Source of the DNA: Verrucomicrobiota bacterium
GTDB taxonomy: Bacteria; Verrucomicrobiota; Verrucomicrobiia; Limisphaerales; JAEYXS01
NCBI GenBank assembly: GCA_023431185.1
Contig: JAEYXS010000048.1
Span: 49,118 to 113,117, forward strand
DNA length: 64,000 bases
Direction of reading: 5' to 3'
Part shown: positions 45,374 to 54,434 of the stretch, in pieces
Layout: each line of letters starts with the position of its first letter
How positions within the stretch are numbered: position 1 is the first letter of the stretch
Translations under genes and position numbers: made by a program
The notes under the pieces: generated by a model
The model's database searches: none
Told to the model about the DNA's origin: nothing
The model's input: the letters and a program-made list of their open reading frames with translations, nothing else

Positions 45374-46216
45374 TTAGTTGAGTTGGTTTTCAAAGTCCAC
45401 AGGTGAAAGGTAGCCGAGGGCGCTGTGGAGCCGCACACGGTTGTAATAGGTTTCGATCCAGGCAAAGAGACTCCGGCGGGCCTCGGCCCGGGTAGCGTAG
45501 TCCAGGTGGTGGACCAGTTCCTGTTTGAGGGTGCCCCAGAAGGATTCCATGGTGGCGTTGTCGTAACAGTTGCCCTTGCGGCTCATGCTGGGAACCAGCC
45601 CGTGGCTGGTGAGGAACTGGCGATACTCCGTGCTGGCATACTGCACCCCGCGGTCGGAGTGGTGCAACAAGCCCGGGGGCGGCTGTCGGTGATGACAGGC
45701 CATCTGCAAGGCGGACAGCGGCAAGCTTGCCTCCAGATGCTCGGCCATGGCCCAGCCCACCAGCTTGCGACTGTAGCGATCGAGCACCCCGGCCAGATAG
45801 AGCCAGCCTTCACCGGTGGGGATGTACGTGATGTCCACCACCCACACCTGGTTGGCGGCGGTCACCACTTTTTCCGGCAGCAGGTTCGGCGCGATGAGGC
45901 CGTCATGGTCGCTGTCGGTGGTCTTTACCCGGTAGCGTTTTGGGGTGGCCGCCCGCAGGCCCTGCGTTTGCATCAGCCGGGCCACCCGCTTGACGTTGCA
46001 GGCCATTCCTTGCTGGCGCAGGGCCGCACAGACCCGCGGACTGCCATAACGGCCCCGGTGTTCGACGAACACCCTCTGGATCTGCGCACCCAACTGGGTG
46101 TTGGCTTGCGCCCGGTCCCCGGCGGGCGCGGCCAGCCACGCGTAATAGCCGCTGCGCGACACCGCCAGGACCGTGCACAGGTCGCTCACCGCATGTTCGT
46201 GGGCCAGCGCTTTCAC
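45374..46216 (-). CDS. IS3 transposase OrfB (DDE integrase)
   Basis: This 280-codon DDE transposase frame has the catalytic triad D128 (WVVDITYI), D188 (LLHHSDRGVQYAS) and E224 (NATMESFWGTLK), with the 35-residue D-E spacing of IS3/retroviral integrases. An HTH_21-like segment (RYGSPRVCAALRQQG) precedes it. GTG at 46216 could start OrfB alone. In IS3 elements the active protein is OrfAB, made by -1 frameshifting; here the -1 frame is open without stops from the A8 run at 46260-46267. Confidence 0.94.
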   Translation of the reverse strand: MKALAHEHAVSDLCTVLAVSRSGYYAWLAAPAGDRAQANTQLGAQIQRVFVEHRGRYGSPRVCAALRQQGMACNVKRVARLMQTQGLRAATPKRYRVKTTDSDHDGLIAPNLLPEKVVTAANQVWVVDITYIPTGEGWLYLAGVLDRYSRKLVGWAMAEHLEASLPLSALQMACHHRQPPPGLLHHSDRGVQYASTEYRQFLTSHGLVPSMSRKGNCYDNATMESFWGTLKQELVHHLDYATRAEARRSLFAWIETYYNRVRLHSALGYLSPVDFENQLN

Positions 46217-46521
46217 CCGCGCAAACCTTTCCCGCTGGGTTCGGAGAGGATGCCCAAAGTTTTTTTTAGAATGTCCCGCTGGAGCTGCACCCGCAGCAGC
46301 TCCTCCCGCAACTGCCGGTTCTCCGCCGCCAGATCAGCCTGGCTCCGGGGCGCGGACACCGGCCCATAACGCTCTTTCCAGTCTCGCAGGTTCCACTGGC
46401 TGACCCCCAGTTCCCGGGCAATCTGGGTCACCGGCTTGCCGCTGCTCAACAGCAGCTCCACCGCCGTCCGCTTGAACGCTTCATCATACCGCTTCCGCTT
46501 GGGCTTTTCACTCGTGCTCAT
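46213..46521 (-). CDS. IS3 transposase OrfA (helix-turn-helix)
   Basis: This 102-residue protein has the IS3 OrfA HTH: KRKRYDEAFKRTAVELLLSS, then PVTQIARELGVSQWNLRDW. A leucine-zipper-like helix follows (ENRQLREELLRVQLQRDI). I start at the ATG at 46521; the frame runs on to 46566 into the inverted repeat. It binds the IS ends and forms the N-terminal part of the OrfAB fusion. Confidence 0.92.
   Translation of the reverse strand: MSTSEKPKRKRYDEAFKRTAVELLLSSGKPVTQIARELGVSQWNLRDWKERYGPVSAPRSQADLAAENRQLREELLRVQLQRDILKKTLGILSEPSGKGLRG
46260..46267 (-). promoter_or_regulatory. A8 slippery -1 frameshift site in the IS
   Basis: Read on the - strand, codons CTA AAA AAA ACT contain eight consecutive A residues. 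Slipping back one base joins OrfA to the open OrfB frame (KKNFGHPLRTQRERFARVK), the usual way IS3 elements make OrfAB. Confidence 0.8.
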
Positions 46522-46598
46522 ATCGTCTCCGCTCTTTCTCTTACCACTTGCCCCTCTCGTGTCCACTCTTTCGGGGGAAGGTCAGCTTATGGACGTCA

Positions 46599-46640
46599 CC
46601 TTCCCCCTCACCCCGGCCCTCTCCCTTGGGGAGAGGGAGG
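46599..46640 (+). repeat. CCCTCACCCC palindromic repeat, copy 3
   Basis: The 26 bases from CCTTCCCCCTCACCCCGGCC onward (46599-46624) match 6582-6608 closely. The palindrome CCCTCTCCCTTGGGGAGAGGG follows. It lies 15 bp outside the IS right end. Confidence 0.82.
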
Positions 46641-46720
46641 CGCCATTTCCAGTGCCGCTGCCATGTTGCCCGTGGTCTGGCGGGCGGAGGGACTGGGCAG
46701 CCCCCGACACAGCTGGCGTC

Positions 46721-46752
46721 GGGTCATGGGTCATGGGTCATGGGTCACGGGT
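46721..46752 (+). repeat. GGGTCAT heptad tandem array
   Basis: Four consecutive GGGTCAT-type units (the last GGGTCAC) run directly into GGGTGGCGGG. A single related unit with the same tail is at 47224-47238. Confidence 0.8.
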
Positions 46753-47251
46753 GGCGGGCGGCGCAGGTCGGAATAAGGGAAACGGTAGAAAACCTCGGCA
46801 CTTGTGTACATGTGCCGAGGTGGATTTCGAAGGGGGTGTTAGTTACGGGGGGCGTCGGCCGAAGTTCGGCTTCCCAGCGGCTCGGTCACAGATTTGCTCA
46901 TCAATATGCTCCCTCTCTGCGTCGAGGCTCCGAAGTGATTGCACAGGGAGGGTTGGGGCATGGTTTTGGCGGGTGATTTTTGGAAGTTGCTGTGCTTGAA
47001 TAGAATAGGTTTGCTAATTTTTATGATTAATTTTTATTGAAGTTTTGGCAGAGATGTTGCAGTCTATGACCAGGTTGGTGCGGTGTGCGCGCGAATCTGA
47101 AAAGGAGCGTGGTGTGAGGCCCGAAAGTGGAACCGGAATCCCCCGCCCCGAAACAACAATGGTCTGAAATGTTTTTCATTTCAGGTGGAACTGGAGGACA
47201 GGGAGTATGAAGGCGGGAGGAAGGGGTCACGGGTGGCGCAAAGGGAGGGCA

Positions 47252-47290
47252 AACGTCCAACTTTCAACGCTCAACGTCCAACATCGAGAG
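47252..47290 (+). repeat. AACATCG-type dispersed repeat, copy 3 (variant)
   Basis: The tract reads AACGTCCAACTTTCAACGC and ends AACGTCCAACATCGAGAG. It mixes AACGTCC and AACATCG heptads like the 39238-39276 variant. Confidence 0.75.
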
Positions 47291-47514
47291 GGGGAGATTA
47301 GAGCCTCGTCGGCACCAGCCTGGCGGGGGGCGATCCGGTCCGGATTAATTGAACCGGGACTTGCTAGACGAACGACCTATTCCTACCGGCAAGCCCCGAC
47401 CGATTGGCGCGGGGTTCATGCCGGCAGCACATTGGGGGCTGCGCCCCGGAACTGGGCCCGTTTTTCACCGGTGGAACTTGCCTCTGTTGGGTTTAACGCT
47501 ACTCTAAACGCGCC

Positions 47515-50500
47515 ATGCAGAAGATGATACATCACATCGCCACCGCTTATCTCGCAGCGACATTGCTAGGTGCCCTCCCGGCTTTTTCACCGCTCTTCGC
47601 CGCCGATGGGCCGAAGGATGACAAGTATCCGGCCGGGGTTTCGCTGGCGGACGATCCAGCGACGGCGATGAAGAAGTTCCGCATCACGCCGGGGCTCAAG
47701 ATCGATGTCTTCGCCGCCGAGCCGGACATCCAGGACGTGGTGAGCTTCGCGTTTGATGACAAGGGGCGCGCGTATGTGGTGGAGACGGGGCGGCGTCGCA
47801 CGTCAGTTTACGACATCCGCAAGCATCGTGACTGGACGGATAATGACCTGTCCTTCCGCACGGTGCAGGACCGCATTGATTTCCTGAAGGAGAAGCTGGT
47901 GCCGGGGAACAAGGACCTGCCGAAGGACATCATCGTGGACCGGAACAACGATGGGAAGTTCGACTGGAAAGACCTGGAGGTGGAGTCCGAGCGCATCCGC
48001 CTGATCGAGGACACGAACGGTGATGGCAAGGTGGACAAGTCGAGCGTGTATGCGGATGGCTTCAACACATTAGTCTCCGGTGTCGCTGCGGGCGTGGCGG
48101 TGAAGGGTGAGGATGTGTATTTCACCTGCATCCCGGACTTGTGGTTGCTGAAGGGAGTGGACAAGGAAGGCAAGGCGAAGGAGCGCGTGCCGTTGCTGAG
48201 CGGGTTCGGCGTACACATCGCCTATGGCGGGCATGACATGCACGGGTTGAAGTTCGGTCCGGATGGCAAACTCTACTTCACCATCGCCGATCGCGGTTCC
48301 CATGTGGAGACGAAGGAAGGCAAGAAGATCGCGCTGCCAGATACGGGCGCGGTGTTCCGCTGCAATCCGGATGGGACGGAGTTTGAGGTGGTCGCGGTCG
48401 GTCTGCGCAATCCGCAGGAGTTGGCTTTCGACCAATACGGCAATCTTTTCACGGCGGACAACAATGCAGACGGTGGTGACAAGGCGCGCTGGACGCATAT
48501 CGTAGAAGGGGCAGACTTCGGCTGGCGTTATGGCTGGCAGCATTTGCCGAAGCTGGGCGCGTGGAATTCGGAGAAGCTGTGGGATCTGCCGCCGCGCAAT
48601 ACGGCGGCATACATCCTGCCACCCGCGGCGCACATCGGCCATGGGCCGGCGGGTATCGTGTATTATCCGGGCACGGGTCTGCCGGAAAAGTTCAAGGACA
48701 CGTTCTTCTACGCGGATTTCCCCGGTGGCGTGCGTTACTTCAAGATGCGGCCGTTCGGGGCGTCCTATCTGGTGAACAATCCGAAGGATTTCCTCATGGA
48801 CAACACGCTGGAGAAGATGGATGGCAAACTCATCTGGGGCATGTATCCGACGGATGTGGATTTTGCACCCGGGGGCGGCATCTATGTGCTGGACTGGGTG
48901 AGTGGCTGGGAGAAAACGGGCAAAGGGCGCATCTACCGCCTGTATGACCCGGAGGTGGACAGCAGCGATGCGGTGACGGACACGAAGACCATCCTCGCGG
49001 CCGGGATGAAGGGCCGCAACGATGAGGAACTGATCGCGCTGCTCGGCCATCCCGACCAACGCGTGCGGCTGGCGGCACAGTATGCGATCTCGGAAGAGGC
49101 GCGCGACAAGGAATTCAAGAAGACGAAGGTGACACGGTTCATCCGGCCGTTCAGCAAACCGTTGGATGCGCTCATCAATGCCGCCCGCACGAGCCGCAAC
49201 CAGATGGTGCGCCTCCATGCGCTGTGGGCCATCGGGCAGATGGGCCGCACGCCGGGACTGGACCATGTGCAGGAACTGGTGCCGCTGATCCTGGACAAGG
49301 ACCCGGAAGTGCGCGCGCAGACGGCGAAGATCATGGGCGATATCCGCTTTGACGGGGCGTACAACGCGCTGTTGCAGTTGTTGCAGGATTCAGATGCGCG
49401 GGTGCGTTACTTCGCGGTGCTCAGCGCGGGACGTTATGGTGATCCACGCGCCGTGGACCGCATTATCAGTGTCCTCCGCGAGAACGGTGAACGCGATCCC
49501 TACCTGCGGCACGCGGGCATGATGGCGCTGACGATAATCGAGGGCGGCAAGGCGCTCGAACTCGCGGCGAAGGATGACTCTCCCTCGGTGCGGGTCGCGG
49601 CGCTGCTGGGCATGCGCAAGCTGGAGAACCCGGACGTGGCGCAGTTCCTGAAAGAGCGGGATAATTCCCTGGTGCTGGAAGCGGCGCGGGCGATCAATGA
49701 TGTGCCGATCAACGCAGCGATGCCGCAACTCGCGGAATTGACGAAGAATGCGAAGGCATCGGATCCCATCCTGCGGCGTGCGATGAACGCGAATTTCCGC
49801 CTAGGCAAGGCGAGCAACGCACAGGCCATCTCCACGCTCGTAGCGCAGAACAACGTGAGCGAAGCGGTGCGCGTGGAGGGATTGGAATTCCTCGGCGACT
49901 GGGCCAAGCCCGGCGGACGGGATCGCATCACGGGCTTGTGGCGTCCCCTGCCCAATCGCGATGAGGGCCCGGCGAAACAAGCCTTGAAGCCGCACTGGAA
50001 AAACTTGCTGGCGGCGACGAATGACAATGTGCGCATCGCCGCGATCGCGGCCATTGAGAAGCTGCAGATTAAGGAGGCGGGCGAGACCTTGCGCGGGTTG
50101 GTGGCGAACGACCAACTCAAGGTGGATGTGCGCGTGACGGCGTTGCGGGCGTTGGCGGAATTGAAGGATGCGAAGCTGAACGAAACCATCCAGGTGGCGC
50201 GCACGGACAAGGAGAACGCCTTGCGCCGCGAAGGCAGTCGTCTGCTCACCGCAATGGCGGGACCGAACATGATGAAGACCATCGCGACGACGTTGGAACA
50301 GGCTTCTGTTGGCGAACAGCAGGCCGCGCTGGAGACCCTGGCAGGCATCCGGAGCGAGGAAGCGGATGCGCTGGTGATCACGTGGTTGCAGAAATTAAAG
50401 GACGGCACCGTGCCGAAGGAGATCCAATTGGACGTCGTTTTCGCCGCGCAGGGCCGCAAAGCCACGGCGGTGAAGGATGCGTTGAAGGCGTATCAGTCCA

Positions 50501-50967
50501 AACAGAACAAGAAGGATTCGCTGTATGGTTTCCGCGAGGTGCTGTATGGCGGCGATGCGCGGCGCGGCAAGGAGATCTTCTACGAGCGCGCGGAGGCGGC
50601 GTGTTTCCGTTGCCACAAGATCAATGGCGAGGGTGGGGATGTGGGGCCGGACCTCGGCAAGATCGGTGGACAGAAAGAGCGCGAGTACCTGCTGGAATCC
50701 ATCATCCACCCGAACTCGATCATTTCGCCGGGTTACGAGAATGTGGTGTTGACCTTGAAGAACGGCACGACGGTGATGGGCATCCTGAAGCAGGAGAGCG
50801 AGACGGAATTGACGGTCAATTCACCAGAAGACGGACCGATGAAGATCAAGAAGGCGGACATCGCGAAACGTGAGAAAGGAATGTCCTCCATGCTGCCGGA
50901 GCTGGGAACGATCCTTTCCAAACAGGACTTGCGAGATGTGATCGAATTCATGGCGAACTTGAAGTAA
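47515..50967 (+). CDS. PVC-type haem-binding dehydrogenase with HEAT repeats
   Basis: This 1150-residue exported protein has a signal peptide (residues ~4-29, ending PLFAADG). A sorbosone-dehydrogenase-like beta-propeller follows (ITPGLKIDVFAAEPDIQD; AYGGHDMHGLKFGPDGKLYF; VGLRNPQELAFDQYGN). HEAT-like repeats span roughly residues 500-960. The C-terminal single-haem domain has C1030, C1033 and H1034, with HPNSIISPGYENV downstream as in PVC cytochromes. It is predicted to oxidise a sugar or related compound in the periplasm and pass electrons to its own haem. It shares the full architecture with the gene at 59861. An SDR gene follows 18 bp later. Confidence 0.92.
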   Translation: MQKMIHHIATAYLAATLLGALPAFSPLFAADGPKDDKYPAGVSLADDPATAMKKFRITPGLKIDVFAAEPDIQDVVSFAFDDKGRAYVVETGRRRTSVYDIRKHRDWTDNDLSFRTVQDRIDFLKEKLVPGNKDLPKDIIVDRNNDGKFDWKDLEVESERIRLIEDTNGDGKVDKSSVYADGFNTLVSGVAAGVAVKGEDVYFTCIPDLWLLKGVDKEGKAKERVPLLSGFGVHIAYGGHDMHGLKFGPDGKLYFTIADRGSHVETKEGKKIALPDTGAVFRCNPDGTEFEVVAVGLRNPQELAFDQYGNLFTADNNADGGDKARWTHIVEGADFGWRYGWQHLPKLGAWNSEKLWDLPPRNTAAYILPPAAHIGHGPAGIVYYPGTGLPEKFKDTFFYADFPGGVRYFKMRPFGASYLVNNPKDFLMDNTLEKMDGKLIWGMYPTDVDFAPGGGIYVLDWVSGWEKTGKGRIYRLYDPEVDSSDAVTDTKTILAAGMKGRNDEELIALLGHPDQRVRLAAQYAISEEARDKEFKKTKVTRFIRPFSKPLDALINAARTSRNQMVRLHALWAIGQMGRTPGLDHVQELVPLILDKDPEVRAQTAKIMGDIRFDGAYNALLQLLQDSDARVRYFAVLSAGRYGDPRAVDRIISVLRENGERDPYLRHAGMMALTIIEGGKALELAAKDDSPSVRVAALLGMRKLENPDVAQFLKERDNSLVLEAARAINDVPINAAMPQLAELTKNAKASDPILRRAMNANFRLGKASNAQAISTLVAQNNVSEAVRVEGLEFLGDWAKPGGRDRITGLWRPLPNRDEGPAKQALKPHWKNLLAATNDNVRIAAIAAIEKLQIKEAGETLRGLVANDQLKVDVRVTALRALAELKDAKLNETIQVARTDKENALRREGSRLLTAMAGPNMMKTIATTLEQASVGEQQAALETLAGIRSEEADALVITWLQKLKDGTVPKEIQLDVVFAAQGRKATAVKDALKAYQSKQNKKDSLYGFREVLYGGDARRGKEIFYERAEAACFRCHKINGEGGDVGPDLGKIGGQKEREYLLESIIHPNSIISPGYENVVLTLKNGTTVMGILKQESETELTVNSPEDGPMKIKKADIAKREKGMSSMLPELGTILSKQDLRDVIEFMANLK

Positions 50968-50985
50968 CGGGGGCGGCGAGAACCA

Positions 50986-51750
50986 ATGAGCTTATTCTCA
51001 TTACAAGGGCACGGAGCGTTGGTGACGGGGTCGTCACGGGGCATCGGGTTTGCCATCGGCAAGGGTTTGCACGAAGCAGGAGCGGAGGTGGTCTTTCACG
51101 GAACCAAGAACCGGCCAAAGGATATCCCCGCCACTTGCCCGTATGTGAACGGCGACCTGCGTTCCGTGATGTCGCCGCGCGATATCATCATCGCGGCGCG
51201 CAAACGTTTGTCCAAGCTGGACCTGCTGGTGTGCAATGCGGGCTCCTTCTACGACGTGCCTTTCCGCGAGATGAACATGCAGCGCTGGAAGAACACGATG
51301 GACCTCTTCCTCACGGGCAATTACTTCCTCATCCAGGAATTCGCCAAGATTTTGTGGGAAGAAGGCCAGCCGGGCTCGGTCGTGCTCGTCACGGATACGA
51401 GCGGCATGCAGGCGGACCATGATTGCACGGCGTACGACATCGCCAAGGCGGGCATGATCGGCATGGTGAAGACTTTGAGTGTGGCGCTCGGGCACCAGAA
51501 GATCCGCGTGAACGGATTGGCGCCGGGGGTGATCGATACGGATTTCACGCACGAGCGATTGGGCAAAACGCCGGAGCGCGTGGCGGATTACGAGCAGAAG
51601 TTCGTGCTGGAGCGTTTTGGCACGGCAGCGGATTGCGTGGGTGCGGCAATTTTTCTTTGCTCGGATGCCTCGGCGTATATCACGGGGCAGATATTGCCGG
51701 TGGATGGCGGGTTGAGCGCCAGCCGCGTGGGCCGGAAGGCGAAGAGTTAA
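50986..51750 (+). CDS. Classical SDR oxidoreductase
   Basis: This 254-residue cytoplasmic SDR has cofactor motif TGSSRGIG (14-21), NAG (84-86) and catalytic Y150-x3-K154 in TAYDIAKAG. The C-terminal ITGQILPVDGG is standard for classical SDRs. It is likely NAD(P)H-dependent, acting on a small alcohol, ketone or sugar. It lies between the PVC dehydrogenase and a secreted esterase and is probably co-transcribed with both. The substrate is not evident. Confidence 0.93.
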   Translation: MSLFSLQGHGALVTGSSRGIGFAIGKGLHEAGAEVVFHGTKNRPKDIPATCPYVNGDLRSVMSPRDIIIAARKRLSKLDLLVCNAGSFYDVPFREMNMQRWKNTMDLFLTGNYFLIQEFAKILWEEGQPGSVVLVTDTSGMQADHDCTAYDIAKAGMIGMVKTLSVALGHQKIRVNGLAPGVIDTDFTHERLGKTPERVADYEQKFVLERFGTAADCVGAAIFLCSDASAYITGQILPVDGGLSASRVGRKAKS

Positions 51751-51754
51751 AAAC

Positions 51755-52705
51755 ATGCGTGCCTCCGTTTTCAAATCTGTTATCAACCAAAGCATGAAAC
51801 CCGTTTTCACTTTGTTCGTGCTGGGCTGTGCCTTGCTGTTCATGACCGCGACACTGGCGGCGGCTCCGGTTGGAGAGGCCAAGGTTTACAAGAAGGTCGG
51901 GGAGCGCGAGTTGAAGCTGCACATCCTCAAGCCGGCCGATTGGAAGGCTGCGGATAAACGCCCGGCGGCGGTGTTCTTCCATGGTGGCGGGTGGACGGGC
52001 GGTGCGCCGACGCAGTTCAACGAGACCAGCGAATATCTCGTGACGCGTGGCCTGGTCTGCGTGCAGGTGGAGTATCGCCTGCTGGGCAAGACAAAGGACG
52101 AGCCGCCGACCAATTGCATCCATGACGCGAAATCCGCCATGCGCTGGGTGCGGTCGCATGCGAAGGAATTGGGCATTGATCCCGAGCGTATCGCTTCGGG
52201 TGGCGGATCGGCTGGCGGGCATCTCGCGGCATTCGTCGGCATGGTGGAGGGCGCCGATGATCCGCAGGATGATCTGAAGATCTCGGCGAAATCCAATGCC
52301 ATGCTGCTCTACAATCCGGTCTTCGATAACGGCCCGGGCGGTTGGGGCACTGCCCGTGTGGGCGAGCGATACAGGGAATTTTCTCCTGCCCATAACATCA
52401 CTAAGGACGATCCTCCGGCCATTGTGTTCTTGGGCTCCAAAGACAATCTCATCCCGGTGAAGACGCTGGAGACTTTCAAGGCGAACATGGAAAAGGCCGG
52501 TGTGCGCTGTGACACGCATGTTTATGAAGGGCAGCCACACGGATTCTTCAACTATGGCAAAGAGGGCGGCAAGTATTGGTATGAGACCGTGCTGGAGACG
52601 GACAAGTTTCTCACCTCACTGGGTTGGCTGAAAGGACCGCCGACATTGAAGCAACCGGAAGCAACGCCAGCTCCGGCGGCCAAGAAGTCCAAAAAGAAAG
52701 AGTGA
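51755..52705 (+). CDS. Secreted alpha/beta-hydrolase esterase (BD-FAE-like)
   Basis: This 316-residue alpha/beta hydrolase has an N-terminal signal peptide (hydrophobic core FTLFVLGCALLFM). The oxyanion motif HGGGW is at 76-80 and the nucleophile elbow GGGSAGG at 149-155 (S152). The C-terminal DTHVYEGQPHGFF provides His. The C-terminal tail is lysine-rich (AAKKSKKKE). The start could be 51755 or the ATG at 51794, which begins MKPVFTLFV; both keep the signal. Homologues deacetylate hemicellulose or other acylated sugars. Confidence 0.88.
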   Translation: MRASVFKSVINQSMKPVFTLFVLGCALLFMTATLAAAPVGEAKVYKKVGERELKLHILKPADWKAADKRPAAVFFHGGGWTGGAPTQFNETSEYLVTRGLVCVQVEYRLLGKTKDEPPTNCIHDAKSAMRWVRSHAKELGIDPERIASGGGSAGGHLAAFVGMVEGADDPQDDLKISAKSNAMLLYNPVFDNGPGGWGTARVGERYREFSPAHNITKDDPPAIVFLGSKDNLIPVKTLETFKANMEKAGVRCDTHVYEGQPHGFFNYGKEGGKYWYETVLETDKFLTSLGWLKGPPTLKQPEATPAPAAKKSKKKE

Positions 52706-52790
52706 TTGATGGAGTGCCGGAGCCGGTCCGGCTCGAGCAAAAGCATCAGCAGACCCCCAGATAGGAGATCGGCGCTCCGCCAACACCCTC

Positions 52791-54434
52791 TTGACGCTTC
52801 CCAAAAGCCAGATACCGTTGCCGACCGTCTCAACGGCCTCCGGCCCGCTGGATGACGGAAAATTGACGCTTATTACAACGCCCGCTGAACATAGCCCGAA
52901 GACCGGTGACACTGCGCTGTCGGATAAACTCCGTGCGGCCGCCGATCTGCTTGAAGCCATCGCCGCCAACCGTGCCCTCTTGGCGAACATGTCCGCCAAG
53001 GACCGCGCCCGCCTCGTGCAGGCCGCCGGTCTCGTCTATTGCCCGGATGTGAAAGAACGTCGCCGCCTGACCAAGGCGAGCCAGCGCCAGCGCAAGTCCG
53101 AGAAACGCGAGAAAGACCAGTCCGTGCTCCACGAGACCGGCATCCGCGAACTGCGCCGCAAACCCGTTTTCACCACGCCCAACTATCTCCCTCCCGCCAA
53201 CGACGACCAGCAGACCGTCGAGGAACCTGAATTCCGCGAAGTGGTGGAACCGCAGAACTGCTACATCTGCAAAAAAGACTACCAGCAGATCCATCATTTC
53301 TACGACCAGCTCTGCCCCAAGTGCGCCGAACTGAACTACCGCAAACGCGGTGAACTCGCCGACCTCACTGGTCGTGTGGCTCTGCTCACCGGCGGACGCG
53401 TGAAGATCGGTTATCAAGCCGGCATCAAGCTGCTGCGTGCCGGTGCCCATCTCATCGTCACGACGCGTTTCCCGCGTGATTCCGCGATGCGTTATTCGCA
53501 GGAGCCGGATTTTGAATTGTGGAAGGACCGCTTGGAGATCTTCGGCCTCGATCTGCGCCACACACCTTCGGTCGAGGCGTTCTGCCGTCATCTGCTGACC
53601 ACACGCGATCGTCTGGATTTCATCATCAGCAATGCCTGCCAGACCGTGCGTCGCCCCCCTGATTTCTACAGCCACATGATGGCGCAGGAAACCGGCGCGC
53701 TGCATGACCTGCCCTCTCAAGTGCAAAAGCTCATCGGCGCGTACGAAGGCTTGCGCGGTTACTCCATGTTGCCCGAAGGCGACGCCTCCGCCACCGTGGC
53801 TGAACGTCGCATCTCGGAAGTCGCCGGTCTGACACACGCCGCCGCGCTCTCCCAAGTGCCGTTGCTGCCGGATGAACTCCACGCGCAGAAAGATCTCTTC
53901 CCCGAAGGCCGCCTGGACCAAGACCTCCAACAGATCGATTTGCGCGACCGCAACTCGTGGCGGCTGACACTCGCCGAAGTGCCCTCCGTGGAATTGCTCG
54001 AAACACAGTTGGTCAACGCCATCGCACCCTTCATCCTGAATGCGCGCCTGAAGCCTCTGATGCTGCGCACACCGAACCGCGACAAGCACATCGTGAATGT
54101 CAGCGCCGTGGAAGGTCAGTTCTACCGTAAATACAAGACCACGCGCCATCCGCACACGAACATGGCCAAGGCCGCGCTCAACATGATGACGCGCACCTCC
54201 GCCGCGGACTATTACGTGGACGGCATCCACATGAACAGCGTGGACACCGGCTGGGTGTCCGATGAAGACCCCGCCGCCATCGCCGCCCGCAAGGCGAAGG
54301 ACCACCGCTTCAATCCCCCGCTGGACATCGTCGACGGCGCCGCCCGTATCGTTGATCCCATCATCGACGGCATCAACACCGGCAACCACATCTGGGGCAA
54401 GTTCCTGAAGGACTACGTGCCAACGGAATGGTAG
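52791..54434 (+). CDS. SDR-like protein with N-terminal zinc ribbon
   Basis: This ~547-residue protein has an extra ~190-residue N-terminus. It includes a charged helical part and a Cys4 zinc ribbon (C157, C160, C175, C178 in CYICKKDYQQIHH...LCPKC). The Rossmann SDR domain starts at TGGRVKIG (200-207), and NAC replaces the usual NAG (ISNACQT). Near the active site, S438 and K460 are present but the residue four before the Lys is T456, not Tyr. It may use another base (Y445 or Y448 are nearby) or have lost classical activity. The start is uncertain: TTG at 52791 is the first in-frame candidate and another TTG is at 52863. The family is otherwise unknown to me. Confidence 0.78.
   Translation: MTLPKSQIPLPTVSTASGPLDDGKLTLITTPAEHSPKTGDTALSDKLRAAADLLEAIAANRALLANMSAKDRARLVQAAGLVYCPDVKERRRLTKASQRQRKSEKREKDQSVLHETGIRELRRKPVFTTPNYLPPANDDQQTVEEPEFREVVEPQNCYICKKDYQQIHHFYDQLCPKCAELNYRKRGELADLTGRVALLTGGRVKIGYQAGIKLLRAGAHLIVTTRFPRDSAMRYSQEPDFELWKDRLEIFGLDLRHTPSVEAFCRHLLTTRDRLDFIISNACQTVRRPPDFYSHMMAQETGALHDLPSQVQKLIGAYEGLRGYSMLPEGDASATVAERRISEVAGLTHAAALSQVPLLPDELHAQKDLFPEGRLDQDLQQIDLRDRNSWRLTLAEVPSVELLETQLVNAIAPFILNARLKPLMLRTPNRDKHIVNVSAVEGQFYRKYKTTRHPHTNMAKAALNMMTRTSAADYYVDGIHMNSVDTGWVSDEDPAAIAARKAKDHRFNPPLDIVDGAARIVDPIIDGINTGNHIWGKFLKDYVPTEW

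Larger units (their letters stand above)
45322..46584 (-). mobile_element. Complete IS3-family insertion sequence
   Basis: This 1263-bp element is bounded by near-perfect inverted repeats of about 40 bp. The left end reads TGACCTTCCCCCGAAAGAGT (45322-45341) and the right end is its reverse complement (46565-46584), with 5' TG and 3' CA termini as in IS3 elements. The inner part of the repeats differs by two inserted bases. The flanks show GCT at 45319-45321 and again at 46585-46587, a 3-bp target duplication. It carries overlapping orfA and orfB joined by an A8 frameshift signal. Everything needed for transposition appears intact. Confidence 0.93.
46585..47514. other. Long repeat-rich intergenic region
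   Basis: These 930 bases between the IS and a PVC dehydrogenase gene contain no gene I can support. They carry a CCCTCACCCC repeat (46599-46640), a GGGTCAT heptad array (46721-46752), a second GGGTCACGGGTGGCG copy (47224-47238) and an AACGTCCAAC tract (47252-47290). The open frames present translate repeats and lack family features. The promoter of the gene at 47515 must lie near the end. Confidence 0.75.

Noticed and set aside
47478..47505. TTGCCT and TACTCT considered as a promoter for the gene at 47515
   Set aside because: Both boxes diverge from consensus and the start would be too close to the ATG for a normal leader.
52830..54389. A 519-codon open frame on the - strand opposite the zinc-ribbon SDR
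   Set aside because: The + strand frame has a Rossmann motif and a zinc ribbon. The opposite frame reads as a low-complexity His/Val/Gly-rich product.
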